DNA from: an uncultured Bacteroidales bacterium
GTDB taxonomy: Bacteria; Bacteroidota; Bacteroidia; Bacteroidales; Porphyromonadaceae
NCBI GenBank assembly: GCA_902489445.1
Contig: CABTZX010000003.1
Location: 14,038 to 78,037 of the forward strand
Reading direction: 5' to 3'
Length of the DNA: 64,000 bases
Shown here: piece after piece, positions 42,335 through 51,940 of the stretch
Numbering within the stretch: the stretch's first letter is position 1
Layout of the letters: each line of letters starts with the position of its first letter
Notes under the pieces: model-generated
What the model was told of the DNA's origin: nothing
The model's input: only the letters and a program-made list of their open reading frames with translations
Databases searched by the model: none
Position numbers and translations under genes: made by a program

Positions 42335-44935
42335 ATGCTAACCGAACAAAGTTTCCCCGTAATAGGGATGACCTGCGCCTCCTGCGTGGCGCGTGTAGAG
42401 AAGGTTCTGACCCAAACCAAGGGTGTGGAGACGGCTGATGTCAATCTCGCCTCGGCAACGGTACGTGTACGTTACGATGCCGCACAGGTCACGCCTGATG
42501 ATTTGTGCCGTGCCGTTGCCGCGGCAGGTTATGAACTTCTGGTTACGGCTAAGGATGCCGAAGTGCGGCAACAGGCATCAAAGGCGCAAAACGAAGCCTA
42601 TCTGAAGCTACGCAAGCGTGCCTTTGCCGCGCTGTTCCTATCCGCTCCGGTGGCCCTCTACGGAATGGTGCTGATGCACCGCCCCGAAGCTCCGTGGGTT
42701 ATGGCTCTGTTCGCCACAATAGTACTATTCGTTTTCGGCAACACCTTCTTTACGAATGCCTTCCGGCAGCTGAGGCACCGAACCGCAAGTATGGATACGC
42801 TGGTCGCTTTGGGCACCGGAACCGCCTATCTGTACAGCCTTTTCACTCTATTTTTCCCCGAGTTTTGGCGGCAACGAGGCGTGGAACCGCACCTCTACTT
42901 CGAAGCCTCTGCCGTGATCATCGCCTTCATCCTGCTGGGACGCGTACTGGAAGCGCGCGCCAAAAGGCAAACTTCCCGCGCCGTGGAGCAGTTGGCGCGC
43001 CTGCAACCAAGCGAAGTAACCCGCCAAAATCCCGACGGAACCGTCCAAATCATCGATATTGACGCGGTGCGCATAGGCGATTGCTTGCTCGCCAAACCGG
43101 GCGAACGCATCGCTGTGGACGGAGTATTGCACGAAGGAAGCGGATATGTGGACGAAAGTATGCTCACCGGTGAGCCCGCCGCTCGGTACAAAACCGTGGG
43201 GGACAAGCTCTTCGCCGGCACAATGAACACCACCGGCTCCTTCACATATCTCGCTCAAAAGGTGGGTGCCGATACCGTTTTGGCGGGAATTGTACGTGCC
43301 GTGGACCAAGCCGCCGCCTCCAAAGCGCCGGTGCAACGCAAGGTGGATCAAATTGCCGCCCTATTTGTGCCGGTAATCCTCGGTATCGCTTCGCTCGCCT
43401 TCCTTATTTGGCTCCTGGCGGCTCCCGACAATGGGCTCACTCATGGCATACTGGCGTTCGTTTCCGTGCTGGTAATCGCCTGCCCCTGTGCCTTGGGCCT
43501 CGCCACACCTACCGCCGTTTCGGTCGGGATCGGCTTAGGAGCCGCAAACGGCATACTGGTCAAAGAGGCGCAAAGCTTAGAGGTAGCGAAGCAGATTGAT
43601 ATACTTCTTTTGGACAAAACCGGTACCCTTACCTACGGAACACCCCGCGTTGTCGATTTCTTTGCCCTAACTTCGGCGCACAACGCTATTTTCGCCGCGA
43701 TGGAGAGCCGTAGCAGTCATCCGTTAGCAAGCGCCGTTGTCGCCTTTTTCAATATCGAAAAGCTACCGAACATTGCTGACTTTGACGCATTTGACGGCTT
43801 GGGAATTACCGCATCAGTACAGGGATTGCGCTTTTTCATCGGTAACGAAGCGCTGATGAACCGGAACAACGTGACCATCCCGCCATCGGTGCGCGACGAA
43901 ATGAACCGTCTTTCCGCCGCAGGCAATAGCATCGTTCTCTTCGCCGCTGCGCAACAAGTGGTGGCTGTAGCCGGTATTGCCGACGAACTGAAGCCCTCCG
44001 CGCCGGTTGCCGTACATCGGTTGCGCGCCGAAGGTATAGAAGTAATGATGCTCACCGGCGACCATTCCGCCGCCGCGGAGCGTACCGCTCGTGATGCCGG
44101 TATAGCGCAGTGGCGCGCCGACCTCCTGCCAAACGACAAAACCGCCGTGGTGAAGGCGCTACAGCAAGCAGGCAAACGCGTTGCCGTGGCGGGCGACGGA
44201 ATTAACGATAGCGCAGCCCTCGCCACTGCCGACCTAAGTTTCGCCATGGCAAAGGGAAGCGACATTGCTCGCGAGGCTGCCATGATCACACTCATCGGCA
44301 ACGATCTTGAGCTCATTCCCGATGCATTCCGCTTATCGCATCTTACGGTGGCGACCATTCACCGCAATCTCTTTTGGGCATTTTGCTACAATCTGATTGC
44401 CGTTCCCATAGCTGCCGGCGCGCTCTACCCGATAAACGGCTTCCTACTTAACCCGATGATCGCCGGCGCCGCTATGGCGCTGAGCAGCGTGAGCGTAGTT
44501 ACCGGCAGTTTGCTCCTCGGGCGCCGTTCGCTTCGTCCGCACGCCTCCGCACACAAACAGCCTATAACCGAACCATCCGACCCGATGGTTGCCCGGCCTT
44601 GCCCGGTAGCCGAATCGCCGCTCCTGCACAAGGACGCTCCGGTCGCACCCGTAATACCCGATCAATCGTGCATCGAACCCGATCAACAACACCCTATAAT
44701 TGAAAATCCGAAGACTAAAATGGAAAAAACGTACCGAATTGAAGGAATGATGTGTATGCACTGCCGTAAACATGTAGAGGATGCCCTGAACAGCATCGAC
44801 GGGGTTTCCGCCTCCGTTTCATTGGAGCCGCCCCTCGCTACCCTCACTTTTACCGGAGAAGAGCTCCCCCTTGCCGACCTGCAAGATGCGCTGACCCGCC
44901 ACGCCGGCACCGACTACCGCATCCTCCCCTACTAA
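42335..44935 (+). CDS. copA: Copper-translocating P1B-type ATPase with HMA domains at both ends
   Basis: An 866-residue Cu(I)-exporting ATPase. An N-terminal metal-binding domain has GMTCASC (11-17); eight transmembrane helices include the ion-binding CPC of IACPCALGLATP near 383; the phosphorylation site is DKTGTLTYG near 427, with MLTGDHS and GDGINDSAAL in the P domain. After the last helices a Pro-rich linker of about 70 residues leads to a second HMA domain with EGMMCMHC (803-810). An in-frame ATG at 44720 (codon 796) begins this last domain exactly where a free CopZ-like protein would start. A dedicated copper regulator is not seen nearby. Confidence 0.93.
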   Translation: MLTEQSFPVIGMTCASCVARVEKVLTQTKGVETADVNLASATVRVRYDAAQVTPDDLCRAVAAAGYELLVTAKDAEVRQQASKAQNEAYLKLRKRAFAALFLSAPVALYGMVLMHRPEAPWVMALFATIVLFVFGNTFFTNAFRQLRHRTASMDTLVALGTGTAYLYSLFTLFFPEFWRQRGVEPHLYFEASAVIIAFILLGRVLEARAKRQTSRAVEQLARLQPSEVTRQNPDGTVQIIDIDAVRIGDCLLAKPGERIAVDGVLHEGSGYVDESMLTGEPAARYKTVGDKLFAGTMNTTGSFTYLAQKVGADTVLAGIVRAVDQAAASKAPVQRKVDQIAALFVPVILGIASLAFLIWLLAAPDNGLTHGILAFVSVLVIACPCALGLATPTAVSVGIGLGAANGILVKEAQSLEVAKQIDILLLDKTGTLTYGTPRVVDFFALTSAHNAIFAAMESRSSHPLASAVVAFFNIEKLPNIADFDAFDGLGITASVQGLRFFIGNEALMNRNNVTIPPSVRDEMNRLSAAGNSIVLFAAAQQVVAVAGIADELKPSAPVAVHRLRAEGIEVMMLTGDHSAAAERTARDAGIAQWRADLLPNDKTAVVKALQQAGKRVAVAGDGINDSAALATADLSFAMAKGSDIAREAAMITLIGNDLELIPDAFRLSHLTVATIHRNLFWAFCYNLIAVPIAAGALYPINGFLLNPMIAGAAMALSSVSVVTGSLLLGRRSLRPHASAHKQPITEPSDPMVARPCPVAESPLLHKDAPVAPVIPDQSCIEPDQQHPIIENPKTKMEKTYRIEGMMCMHCRKHVEDALNSIDGVSASVSLEPPLATLTFTGEELPLADLQDALTRHAGTDYRILPY

Positions 44936-44940
44936 CCCTG

Positions 44941-45564
44941 CGCCCTCGCCCCACCGATCACCCCCTGCCACACCTACGTACCTGCGCCTTCGCCCCACCG
45001 ATCACCGTCTGTCGCACTTACGTACCTGCGCCTTCGCCCCACCGATCCCCCCCTGCCACACCTCTGTACCTGCCCGATCCTTTCTACGTAGCTTCTCAAT
45101 CGTTTCTACGAAGGAGCTCAACCATTTGTACGTACCTATTCGATAAATCCTTTTAATGATTTATACAAATCGTTTAAATGATTTATACACGTACTTTAAA
45201 GGATTCGTACAAATCCTTTAAACAATTTATTGAGTAGCTCTATAGCAATGGTTGAGAAGCTACGTAGAAACAGTTGCGCTTGTACGCAGAAACGGTTGAG
45301 TACCTACGCATATGTGAGGGTGAAGGTGCGCTGCCACGGGGGCGCAAGTACGCTAACGCCGGGGCGAGGGTACGCTAATGCGTAGGCGAGGGTGCGCTGC
45401 GGTGTATGCACAAGTACGCTGTTGTGGGGGCAGGAGTATGCTAACGTCGGGGCGAATGTACGAAAATGCGAGGGCGAGGGTGCGTTGCTGCGGATACGCA
45501 TGTACGCTAATGCGGGAGCGTGGGGGCGGTAACGCAGGGGCAGGGGATGAGTGGGGCGCGGCTA
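44941..45564. repeat. 624-bp 22-bp-pitch dyad array filling the copA/rfbB gap (locus L)
   Basis: The entire gap between convergent copA and rfbB is periodic. From 45081 to 45542 there are 21 consecutive 22-bp units without a single indel. Before that, three 44-bp double units start at 44941, 44985 and 45029. The centre (about 45147-45234) is the AT-core palindrome class (TTTAAA, GATTTATAC). It is flanked on the left by TTTCTACG..CTCAA units and on the right by their reverse complements (GGTTGAG..CGTAGAAA). The outermost units are C-rich on the left (CGCCTTCGCCCCACC) and G-rich on the right (GGGGCGAGGGTACGC). The whole is a large imperfect mirror-image dyad centred near 45200. Confidence 0.92.
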
Positions 45565-45583
45565 CGGGCAGGGCGGAAGGCGG

Positions 45584-46654
45584 TTAGGGAGTAGGCGTGC
45601 CGTAGTAGCGTTGGTAGTAGGTCTGGTAGGCGCCAGAGGTCACTTCGTCCAGCCACTCGTTATGCGTCAAGTACCAGCTCACGGTGCGCTCCAAGCCTTC
45701 GTCAAAGGTTACGGAGGGCTGCCAGCCTAATTCGGTGCGGAGTTTGCCTGCGTTGATGGCGTAACGCAGGTCGTGTCCGGCGCGGTCGGTTATATGGGTA
45801 ATCAGCGATAGGGAGTGCCCCTCGGGATTACCTAAGAGGCGGTCGGTAACGGCAATCAGCTTTTGCACCAGATCGATATTGCGCAGTTCGTTATCGCCAC
45901 CGATGCAGTAGGTCTCGCCCACGCGTCCTTTGTGCAGAATCAGGTCAATTGCTTCCGCATGATTGCCTACAAAGAGCCAATCGCGTACGTTATCGCCTTT
46001 GCCGTATATGGGCAGGGGCTTCCGCAAACGGATATTGTTCACAAAGAGCGGGATGAGCTTTTCCGGAAACTGGAAGGGACCGTAATTATTGGAACAATTG
46101 GAGAGCACGACGGGCAATCCGTAGGTATCGCCGTAAGCACGCACAAAATGATCGGCAGAGGCTTTGGAGGCGGAATAGGGACTATGAGGCTCGTAGCGGT
46201 GTTGCTCGGTAAAAGCGGCATCGGCGGGTGCAAGCGAACCGTACACTTCATCGGTACTTATTTGGTAAAAGCGTTTACCGTCGAAGTGGTTGCTCCAAGC
46301 CTTTTTGGCGGCTTCCAGAAGGGTCAGCGTGCCAAATACGTTGGTATGGACAAAGGCGAGGGGCTCGCGGATGCTCCGGTCCACGTGGCTTTCGGCAGCA
46401 AGATGTACCACGGCATCAATCGGATAGGTGGCAAAAAGTTGTGCTACGCGTGCCGCATCGGCAACGTCACCCTTTTCGAAGCGATAATTGGGCTTCTGCG
46501 ACACATCCTCCACATTGCGGAGGTTTCCGGCATAGGTCAGTTTATCGAAGTTGATCACGCAATAATGCGGATACTGCAGCACCAAACGGCGCACCACGTG
46601 CGAGCCGATGAAGCCGGCGCCGCCGGTTACGAGGATATATTTATCGAAAGTCAT
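45584..46654 (-). CDS. rfbB: dTDP-glucose 4,6-dehydratase
   Basis: Second step of dTDP-L-rhamnose synthesis, making dTDP-4-keto-6-deoxyglucose. The 356-residue extended SDR has the NAD motif TGGAGFIGSHVV near 10, the STDEVYG segment, the catalytic YSASKAS (YxxxK) and NNYGPFQFPEKLIPL. It is the last gene of the rfbA-C-D-B operon and starts 4 bp inside rfbD. Confidence 0.96.
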   Translation of the reverse strand: MTFDKYILVTGGAGFIGSHVVRRLVLQYPHYCVINFDKLTYAGNLRNVEDVSQKPNYRFEKGDVADAARVAQLFATYPIDAVVHLAAESHVDRSIREPLAFVHTNVFGTLTLLEAAKKAWSNHFDGKRFYQISTDEVYGSLAPADAAFTEQHRYEPHSPYSASKASADHFVRAYGDTYGLPVVLSNCSNNYGPFQFPEKLIPLFVNNIRLRKPLPIYGKGDNVRDWLFVGNHAEAIDLILHKGRVGETYCIGGDNELRNIDLVQKLIAVTDRLLGNPEGHSLSLITHITDRAGHDLRYAINAGKLRTELGWQPSVTFDEGLERTVSWYLTHNEWLDEVTSGAYQTYYQRYYGTPTP

Positions 46655-47514
46655 AGTGAAAAGTCGTTTTGAACAAATTCGTATAGGGTATCTTCCCAGT
46701 CGTCGATATAGTGATGTAGCGCGCGCCTTATCTTGCTTTTGTCCAGCAGCGAGTAGGCGGGGCGCACCGCTTTAGTGGGGAAAAGCGAGGAGGGACAGGG
46801 GAGCACGCGGCAATCAGCGTATTGCGAAGCGCGAACGGCGGAAGCGATCATTTGATAGCGCGTGCATTGCCCTTCGGAGGAATAGTTGAAGATTTGCCGC
46901 TCAAGTGGCGCGCCGCGCTCTATAATGCGCAGTATTGCGTCCGCCAAAAGAGGGGCATACGTGGGTGTTCCGGTCTGATCGTCAACCACATACAGGGTAT
47001 CGCGCTCGGCAGCGAGGCGAAGCATATTGCGCACAAAGTTATCGCCCCAAGGCGAGTAGAGCCATGAGGTGCGAAAGATGAGATAACGGCATCCGGAGGC
47101 GATAAGCGCCTGTTCGCCGGCGAGCTTGCTTTCGCCGTACACATTAAGCGGATGGGGCGCGGCACTTTCGGGAATTGGCGCGGATTGGGAGCCGTCAAAA
47201 AGGTAATCGGTAGAGATATGCACCAACAGCGCATCCGTCTGTTTGGCGGCTTCTGCCAGATAGCTTACGGCATCGCTATTCACGCGAAAAGCGGCATCGC
47301 GCTCCTCCTCGGCGCGCTCCACATCAGTATAGGCGGCGCAATTGAGGATTACTTCCGGTGCAAATCGGGCAACCGTTTCCGCCACGGCATCGGCATTAGT
47401 AATATCGAGGTTGCTTCGGTTGGTATAGAGGATTTGCTCATTTTCGCCGAGAATAAGGCGAAAAGCACGCCCCAGCTGCCCATCCGCACCGGTTACAAGG
47501 ATACGTTTGTTCAT
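46651..47514 (-). CDS. rfbD: dTDP-4-dehydrorhamnose reductase
   Basis: Final NADPH-dependent reduction giving dTDP-L-rhamnose. The 287-residue SDR has TGADGQLGRAF at 7-17, AAYTDVERAE, STDYLFDG and the YGESKLAGE catalytic YxxxK. It overlaps rfbC and rfbB by 4 bp each. Confidence 0.95.
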   Translation of the reverse strand: MNKRILVTGADGQLGRAFRLILGENEQILYTNRSNLDITNADAVAETVARFAPEVILNCAAYTDVERAEEERDAAFRVNSDAVSYLAEAAKQTDALLVHISTDYLFDGSQSAPIPESAAPHPLNVYGESKLAGEQALIASGCRYLIFRTSWLYSPWGDNFVRNMLRLAAERDTLYVVDDQTGTPTYAPLLADAILRIIERGAPLERQIFNYSSEGQCTRYQMIASAVRASQYADCRVLPCPSSLFPTKAVRPAYSLLDKSKIRRALHHYIDDWEDTLYEFVQNDFSL

Positions 47515-48062
47515 AGAAATGGCGACTTAAAGTCCTTAAACGGGGTACGGTGCCTATCTTTCTCGGAACGAACCGCTTCGGCAGAGGATATGCCCCAATC
47601 GATTCCCAGATCGGGATCAAATGCATCGATACCGCCTTCGCACTCGGGAGCATAGTAATTGCTGCAGCGATATTGGAAAATTGCTTGCGGCGAAAGCGCC
47701 ACAAAGCCGTGCCCGAAGCCTTCGGGGAGGAAGAACTGGCACTTGTTTTCGGCACTGAGGCGTACGGCAACGAATTTGCCGTAGGTGGGGGATTTTTGCC
47801 TAAGATCCACGGCTACATCCATAACTTCGCCCTGCACCACGCGCACTAACTTGGCCTGCGCCTTGGGCGGTACCTGAAAATGTATGCCGCGCACTACGCC
47901 GCGCTGGGAGCAACTCTCGTTATCCTGCACGAAATGTATGGGAGCAACGGCGTTTTGGAAGATATCTTCGCGGAAACTTTCGAAAAAGTAACCGCGCTCA
48001 TCCTCAAAGAGTTTGGGCTCAATAATAACCACACCGCTCAGTTCTGTTGGGATGATTTTCAT
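47511..48062 (-). CDS. rfbC: dTDP-4-dehydrorhamnose 3,5-epimerase
   Basis: A 183-residue cupin-fold epimerase with FFESFREDIF, the catalytic His in VVRGIHFQVPP, and PEGFGHGFVALS. It acts between RfbB and RfbD in the pathway. Both ends overlap the neighbours by 4 bp. Confidence 0.96.
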   Translation of the reverse strand: MKIIPTELSGVVIIEPKLFEDERGYFFESFREDIFQNAVAPIHFVQDNESCSQRGVVRGIHFQVPPKAQAKLVRVVQGEVMDVAVDLRQKSPTYGKFVAVRLSAENKCQFFLPEGFGHGFVALSPQAIFQYRCSNYYAPECEGGIDAFDPDLGIDWGISSAEAVRSEKDRHRTPFKDFKSPFL

Positions 48063-48931
48063 GGCAATAGGGAGCTAAGGTAACGTCCGTAACTGTTATG
48101 GCGCATCGCTTCGGCGGAAACGCGGAGTTGATCGGCTGAGAGCCAGCCACTTCGGAATGCAATTTCCTCGGGACAGGATACTTTCAGCCCCTGGCGTTTC
48201 TCCAAAACTTCTACAAATATGGAGGCTTCGGCAAGACTTTCGAACGTTCCGGTATCGAGCCAGGCAAATCCCCGTCCGAATAGCTTTATATCTAACTTCT
48301 TTTGCTCTAAGAATGCTTGATTAACGGAGGTAATTTCCAGCTCGCCGCGAGCGGAGGGCGCCACCGACGCGGCTATATCAATAACCTCATTCGGATAGAA
48401 GTACAGCCCCACCACGGCATAGTGGCTTTTGGGATTACGCGGCTTTTCCTCTATACCTATTATCTGTCCCTGCTCGTTGAGCGTAGCTACGCCGTATCGC
48501 TCGGGGTCCTGCACATAATGACCGAATACAACGGCGCGGCGTTGCGCTTCGACACATTTCAGCGCGTCACGCATCATTGCAGGGAATCCGTGCCCATAAA
48601 AGATATTGTCGCCCAGTACCAAGCAGACGCTATCGGTACCGATAAACTCCCTACCGATGATGAATGCTTCGGCAAGTCCGCGTGGTTCGGGCTGCACGGC
48701 ATAGGAAAGGTTTATACCAAAAGCGGATCCGTCGCCTAAAAGCCGCATAAATGCAGGCTGATCGTAGGGAGTGGTGATGATCAGAATATCCCTTATTCCT
48801 GCCAACATAAGCGTGGAAAGCGGATAATAAATCATCGGTTTGTCGTATACGGGCAGAAGTTGCTTGGAAACCCCTTTAGTAATGGGATGCAGGCGCGAGC
48901 CGCTTCCTCCGGCAAGAATAATTCCTTTCAT
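48059..48931 (-). CDS. rfbA: Glucose-1-phosphate thymidylyltransferase
   Basis: First step of dTDP-rhamnose synthesis: dTTP plus glucose-1-phosphate. The 290-residue protein has the nucleotidyltransferase signature LAGGSGSRLHP and KQLLPVYDKPMIYYPL near the N-terminus, VLGDNIFYGHG and EEKPRNPKS. It starts 18 bp after the lamin-tail-domain gene, so all five genes may share one transcript. Confidence 0.97.
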   Translation of the reverse strand: MKGIILAGGSGSRLHPITKGVSKQLLPVYDKPMIYYPLSTLMLAGIRDILIITTPYDQPAFMRLLGDGSAFGINLSYAVQPEPRGLAEAFIIGREFIGTDSVCLVLGDNIFYGHGFPAMMRDALKCVEAQRRAVVFGHYVQDPERYGVATLNEQGQIIGIEEKPRNPKSHYAVVGLYFYPNEVIDIAASVAPSARGELEITSVNQAFLEQKKLDIKLFGRGFAWLDTGTFESLAEASIFVEVLEKRQGLKVSCPEEIAFRSGWLSADQLRVSAEAMRHNSYGRYLSSLLP

Positions 48932-48949
48932 ATAGTTTAATAGCGTCCT

Positions 48950-50842
48950 TTAGTGCATATAGACAAAGTTATATTGCTCTGTTTTAGGCGTATCGCTGCG
49001 TTTTATATGGACAGATACCACGGCATAGCCAAATATTGTGGGAAGCGGATCTGCACTTAAGCCCTCGCGCACCGTTTTCTCTGCCCACAGAGCACAACGC
49101 TCGTGCTGCCAAACAGCAATACGCATACCGCGAACGGAGTAAATGAACATTTTGAGCTCACAGCTGTTATCCTTGAGCGCATCGAGCATTTTCTGCGCTA
49201 CAGTGCGAGGAGATAGATGCTTTCCCTTACCTTTTTCGCTCGTTTTTCCCTCTTCCGGGGCATTCGGACCGTCTCCGGCCGAATTGGGCTTGCCCGGCGT
49301 GGCGTAACCGGAGGAAGCTGATGCGGCATGCCAGTTATCGGGCAACAAGGAGGATACCTCAAAACTGGCTCGTTCCAAGGCGATTCCTTCCTTTTTGCCG
49401 TCTCGCGTTATTTGAGCGGCAGCATAGGTCATTTCCTCCAGAATAAGGCTATCGGCGCGGCGGATAAGGGCGATTTGCCCGCTTGTATTGGGAAGTGAGG
49501 GGAAAGTACTCGTTTCGGCCAGTTCGTCCGCACTTGCTCCGTGGGTTAGCATTAGAGCTTCCGCCCAAGGCGTAACGGCGCGATACGCCTTTGCAGGGAG
49601 ATATCGGTTGGCGGTTTTAATCGGAATGAGCTTTCCGAGGCGACCTTCGTTGCGAAGAGCAAAGCCGAATTGGTTCAAATCGACCGGTTCGTCGCCCTCA
49701 TTGTATAGTTCGATGTACTCCGCCGAGGATGCTATTGGGCGCGCCATCACCTCGCTGAGGCGAAGCGTTACCGGTTTAGGCTTCTTTCCGGGTGTATCGC
49801 CGCGCCCAATATCAAACACGAATGATTCGGCGGGACTAATAGAGCCGTTCAAAAAGCATATACCGCTCACATCGAGCGTATACTGCCCTTCCGCGAGCGG
49901 AGCGTCAAGCGGCAGCAGAATCTTCTTTTCTGTCACTTTCGGCTGTAGTTCCTTTCCCGGAGGAGTAAGCAGGAACAGCGCCTTACTTACGTCCGGTTCA
50001 TCGGTACAGAGCAGTGTTATCGCCTTTTCGTCTACACTAAAATCGGCAATAATGGAGTTTTCAATGCTTTTTTCCTCCGGTATGATTGCTTCATTACTAA
50101 AGCTGAGTTCTTTAATTACGATACTGCCGTCGGCGTTTTTCTTGCTGCAAGTAAAGGAAAGTGCCATAGCAAACTTCTTTTCGCCACCATCGTATGCGCT
50201 TTCAGGCAACTGCGCTTCGCCCACCAATCGGAATTGATTGTTCAGAGCATTATAGGTATTGATAAAAAGTTGCCAATTGCCAGCGGGATCCCTATTAACG
50301 CGCCAACTCAGCTTATTAGACGCTGCCGTGTAAGGAAACGTTTGTACGTTATCAATCAACGCTGTCTGATGGGTAATCCGATAGTACCCCTCGGGCATTT
50401 CCTCGGCAACAAGCGTTACTAACGTGGGTGGATTGGTTGCACCAACCTCCAGCGCGACCCAATCCTTTTGCTGATTTCCATCCTTGCTACGATACGATTT
50501 GTACGGATAGAGCAGAATTACGATACGATTCTGCACAGAGGGAGTAAAGCCGAACGACAGTGTGCCGCCCCAACTCAATGCGGGCGTTTCCTTCAGCACA
50601 ACAGCGAGAAAGGCGCGATTGTACGAGCTTTTTGGATTAGGGATGCATAGCGCCAGTCCGTCGTTGGTAAGCGTAAAGTTATCCATTGAGCCCAACCAGG
50701 GCGGAGTGTGTAGTGCGGTTGAATCGGTAAACGATACTTTCCACTCGTCGGCATGCAGCCAAAACGGCGTAGCAGCGAGCATAACGGCACACCATAGCAC
50801 GCTACGAAGCAAAAACGTTCGGATGGGAGGCGCAACGATCAT
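48950..50842 (-). CDS. Exported lamin-tail-domain protein
   Basis: A 630-residue protein with an N-terminal signal peptide (about 8-30, ending LHA). The first half looks like beta-rich adhesin or lectin-like domains. A lamin tail domain starts near 360 (RLSEVMARPIASSAEYIELYNEGDEPVDL). After a low-complexity Gly/Lys/Glu linker the last 70 residues (LKMFIYSVRGMRIAVWQ...) recall the C-terminal sorting-type domains of Bacteroidetes secreted proteins, but this match is tentative. Surface location is inferred. It lies directly upstream of the rhamnose operon on the same strand. Confidence 0.7.
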   Translation of the reverse strand: MIVAPPIRTFLLRSVLWCAVMLAATPFWLHADEWKVSFTDSTALHTPPWLGSMDNFTLTNDGLALCIPNPKSSYNRAFLAVVLKETPALSWGGTLSFGFTPSVQNRIVILLYPYKSYRSKDGNQQKDWVALEVGATNPPTLVTLVAEEMPEGYYRITHQTALIDNVQTFPYTAASNKLSWRVNRDPAGNWQLFINTYNALNNQFRLVGEAQLPESAYDGGEKKFAMALSFTCSKKNADGSIVIKELSFSNEAIIPEEKSIENSIIADFSVDEKAITLLCTDEPDVSKALFLLTPPGKELQPKVTEKKILLPLDAPLAEGQYTLDVSGICFLNGSISPAESFVFDIGRGDTPGKKPKPVTLRLSEVMARPIASSAEYIELYNEGDEPVDLNQFGFALRNEGRLGKLIPIKTANRYLPAKAYRAVTPWAEALMLTHGASADELAETSTFPSLPNTSGQIALIRRADSLILEEMTYAAAQITRDGKKEGIALERASFEVSSLLPDNWHAASASSGYATPGKPNSAGDGPNAPEEGKTSEKGKGKHLSPRTVAQKMLDALKDNSCELKMFIYSVRGMRIAVWQHERCALWAEKTVREGLSADPLPTIFGYAVVSVHIKRSDTPKTEQYNFVYMH

Positions 50843-50857
50843 TTCATTTTAAGTCAG

Positions 50858-50865
50858 TAATTTTG
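50858..50865 (+). promoter_or_regulatory. asd -7 box
   Basis: TAATTTTG, an exact TAnnTTTG match about 65 bp ahead of the asd ATG. No clear -33 element. Confidence 0.5.
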
Positions 50866-50929
50866 CCGTTAGTTGCAGTTCTTTATTGTAAAGTACACTG
50901 CGAAGATAAGACTAAAAGAGAGAAAAACA

Positions 50930-51937
50930 ATGAAAATAGCTATCGTTGGTGCTTCCGGTGCCGTAGGACAAACCTTTATTGAGTTGCTTGCCGAGCGTAA
51001 TTTCCCCTGTAACGAGATAACCCTTTTCGGCTCTGCGCGCAGTGCCGGGCGCAGTTACCGGGTAATGGGGCGCGAATGCATTGTACGCGAGCTGAAGGAT
51101 GACGATGCCTTCAAGGATATTGATATAGCTTTCGTTTCTGCCGGCGGCGATACATCGCGCGCTTTCGCTAATACCATCACGCGCCACGGTACGCTGATGA
51201 TCGACAATTCGTCCGCTTTTCGTATGGAAAACGATGTACCGTTAGTCGTTCCCGAAGTAAATCCGCGCGACGCCCTCACACGGCCGCGCAACATTATTGC
51301 CAATCCTAACTGCTCTACCATACAGATGGTTGTTGCCTTAGATGCCTTGAACGCGCTCACGCCGCTAACGGAAGTACACGTAGCTACCTATCAAGCGGCG
51401 AGTGGAGCCGGAGCTACCGGGATGGCGGAATTAGAGCAACAAGTCAAACAGTATGCCGCCGGCGAGCCACTTACCGTAGCAAAATTCTCGCAGCAGCTTC
51501 TTTTCAACGTCATTCCGCACATCGATATTTTTGCCGATGAGGACTATACCAAGGAAGAACTGAAGATGTATCACGAAACGAAGAAGATTATGCACAGCGA
51601 TATAGCCGTTAGTGCCACTTGCGTACGCGTTCCGGTGATGCGTGCCCACAGCGAAGCCGTTTGGGCTAAGGGCAAAGCACCCATCAGCGTAGCGGATGCG
51701 CGTAAAGCTTTTGAGCAAAAAGAGGGCATTACCGTTATAGATAAGCCCGAAGCGAACGGCTATCCCACGCCGCTCCACGCCGCCGGACGGAACGAAGTAT
51801 TCGTAGGTCGTATTCGTCCGGATCTAGCCAATCCGAATGCCGTAACCTTCTGGTGCGTAGCGGATCAGATACGTAAGGGCGCCGCCCTCAATGCGTTACA
51901 AATAGCCGAATGGCTCATCTCGCACAAAGCGCTCTAA
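50930..51937 (+). CDS. asd: Aspartate-semialdehyde dehydrogenase
   Basis: Asd reduces aspartyl phosphate to aspartate semialdehyde, the branch to lysine/diaminopimelate, threonine and methionine. ATG 50930 gives 335 residues beginning MKIAIVGASGAVGQ; an upstream in-frame codon at 50873 falls too near the promoter. The active-site cysteine is in NPNCSTIQM near 129-137, and the C-terminal half has RVPVMRAHSE. It is followed 3 bp later by the DUF5063 gene. Confidence 0.96.
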   Translation: MKIAIVGASGAVGQTFIELLAERNFPCNEITLFGSARSAGRSYRVMGRECIVRELKDDDAFKDIDIAFVSAGGDTSRAFANTITRHGTLMIDNSSAFRMENDVPLVVPEVNPRDALTRPRNIIANPNCSTIQMVVALDALNALTPLTEVHVATYQAASGAGATGMAELEQQVKQYAAGEPLTVAKFSQQLLFNVIPHIDIFADEDYTKEELKMYHETKKIMHSDIAVSATCVRVPVMRAHSEAVWAKGKAPISVADARKAFEQKEGITVIDKPEANGYPTPLHAAGRNEVFVGRIRPDLANPNAVTFWCVADQIRKGAALNALQIAEWLISHKAL

Positions 51938-51940
51938 ATT

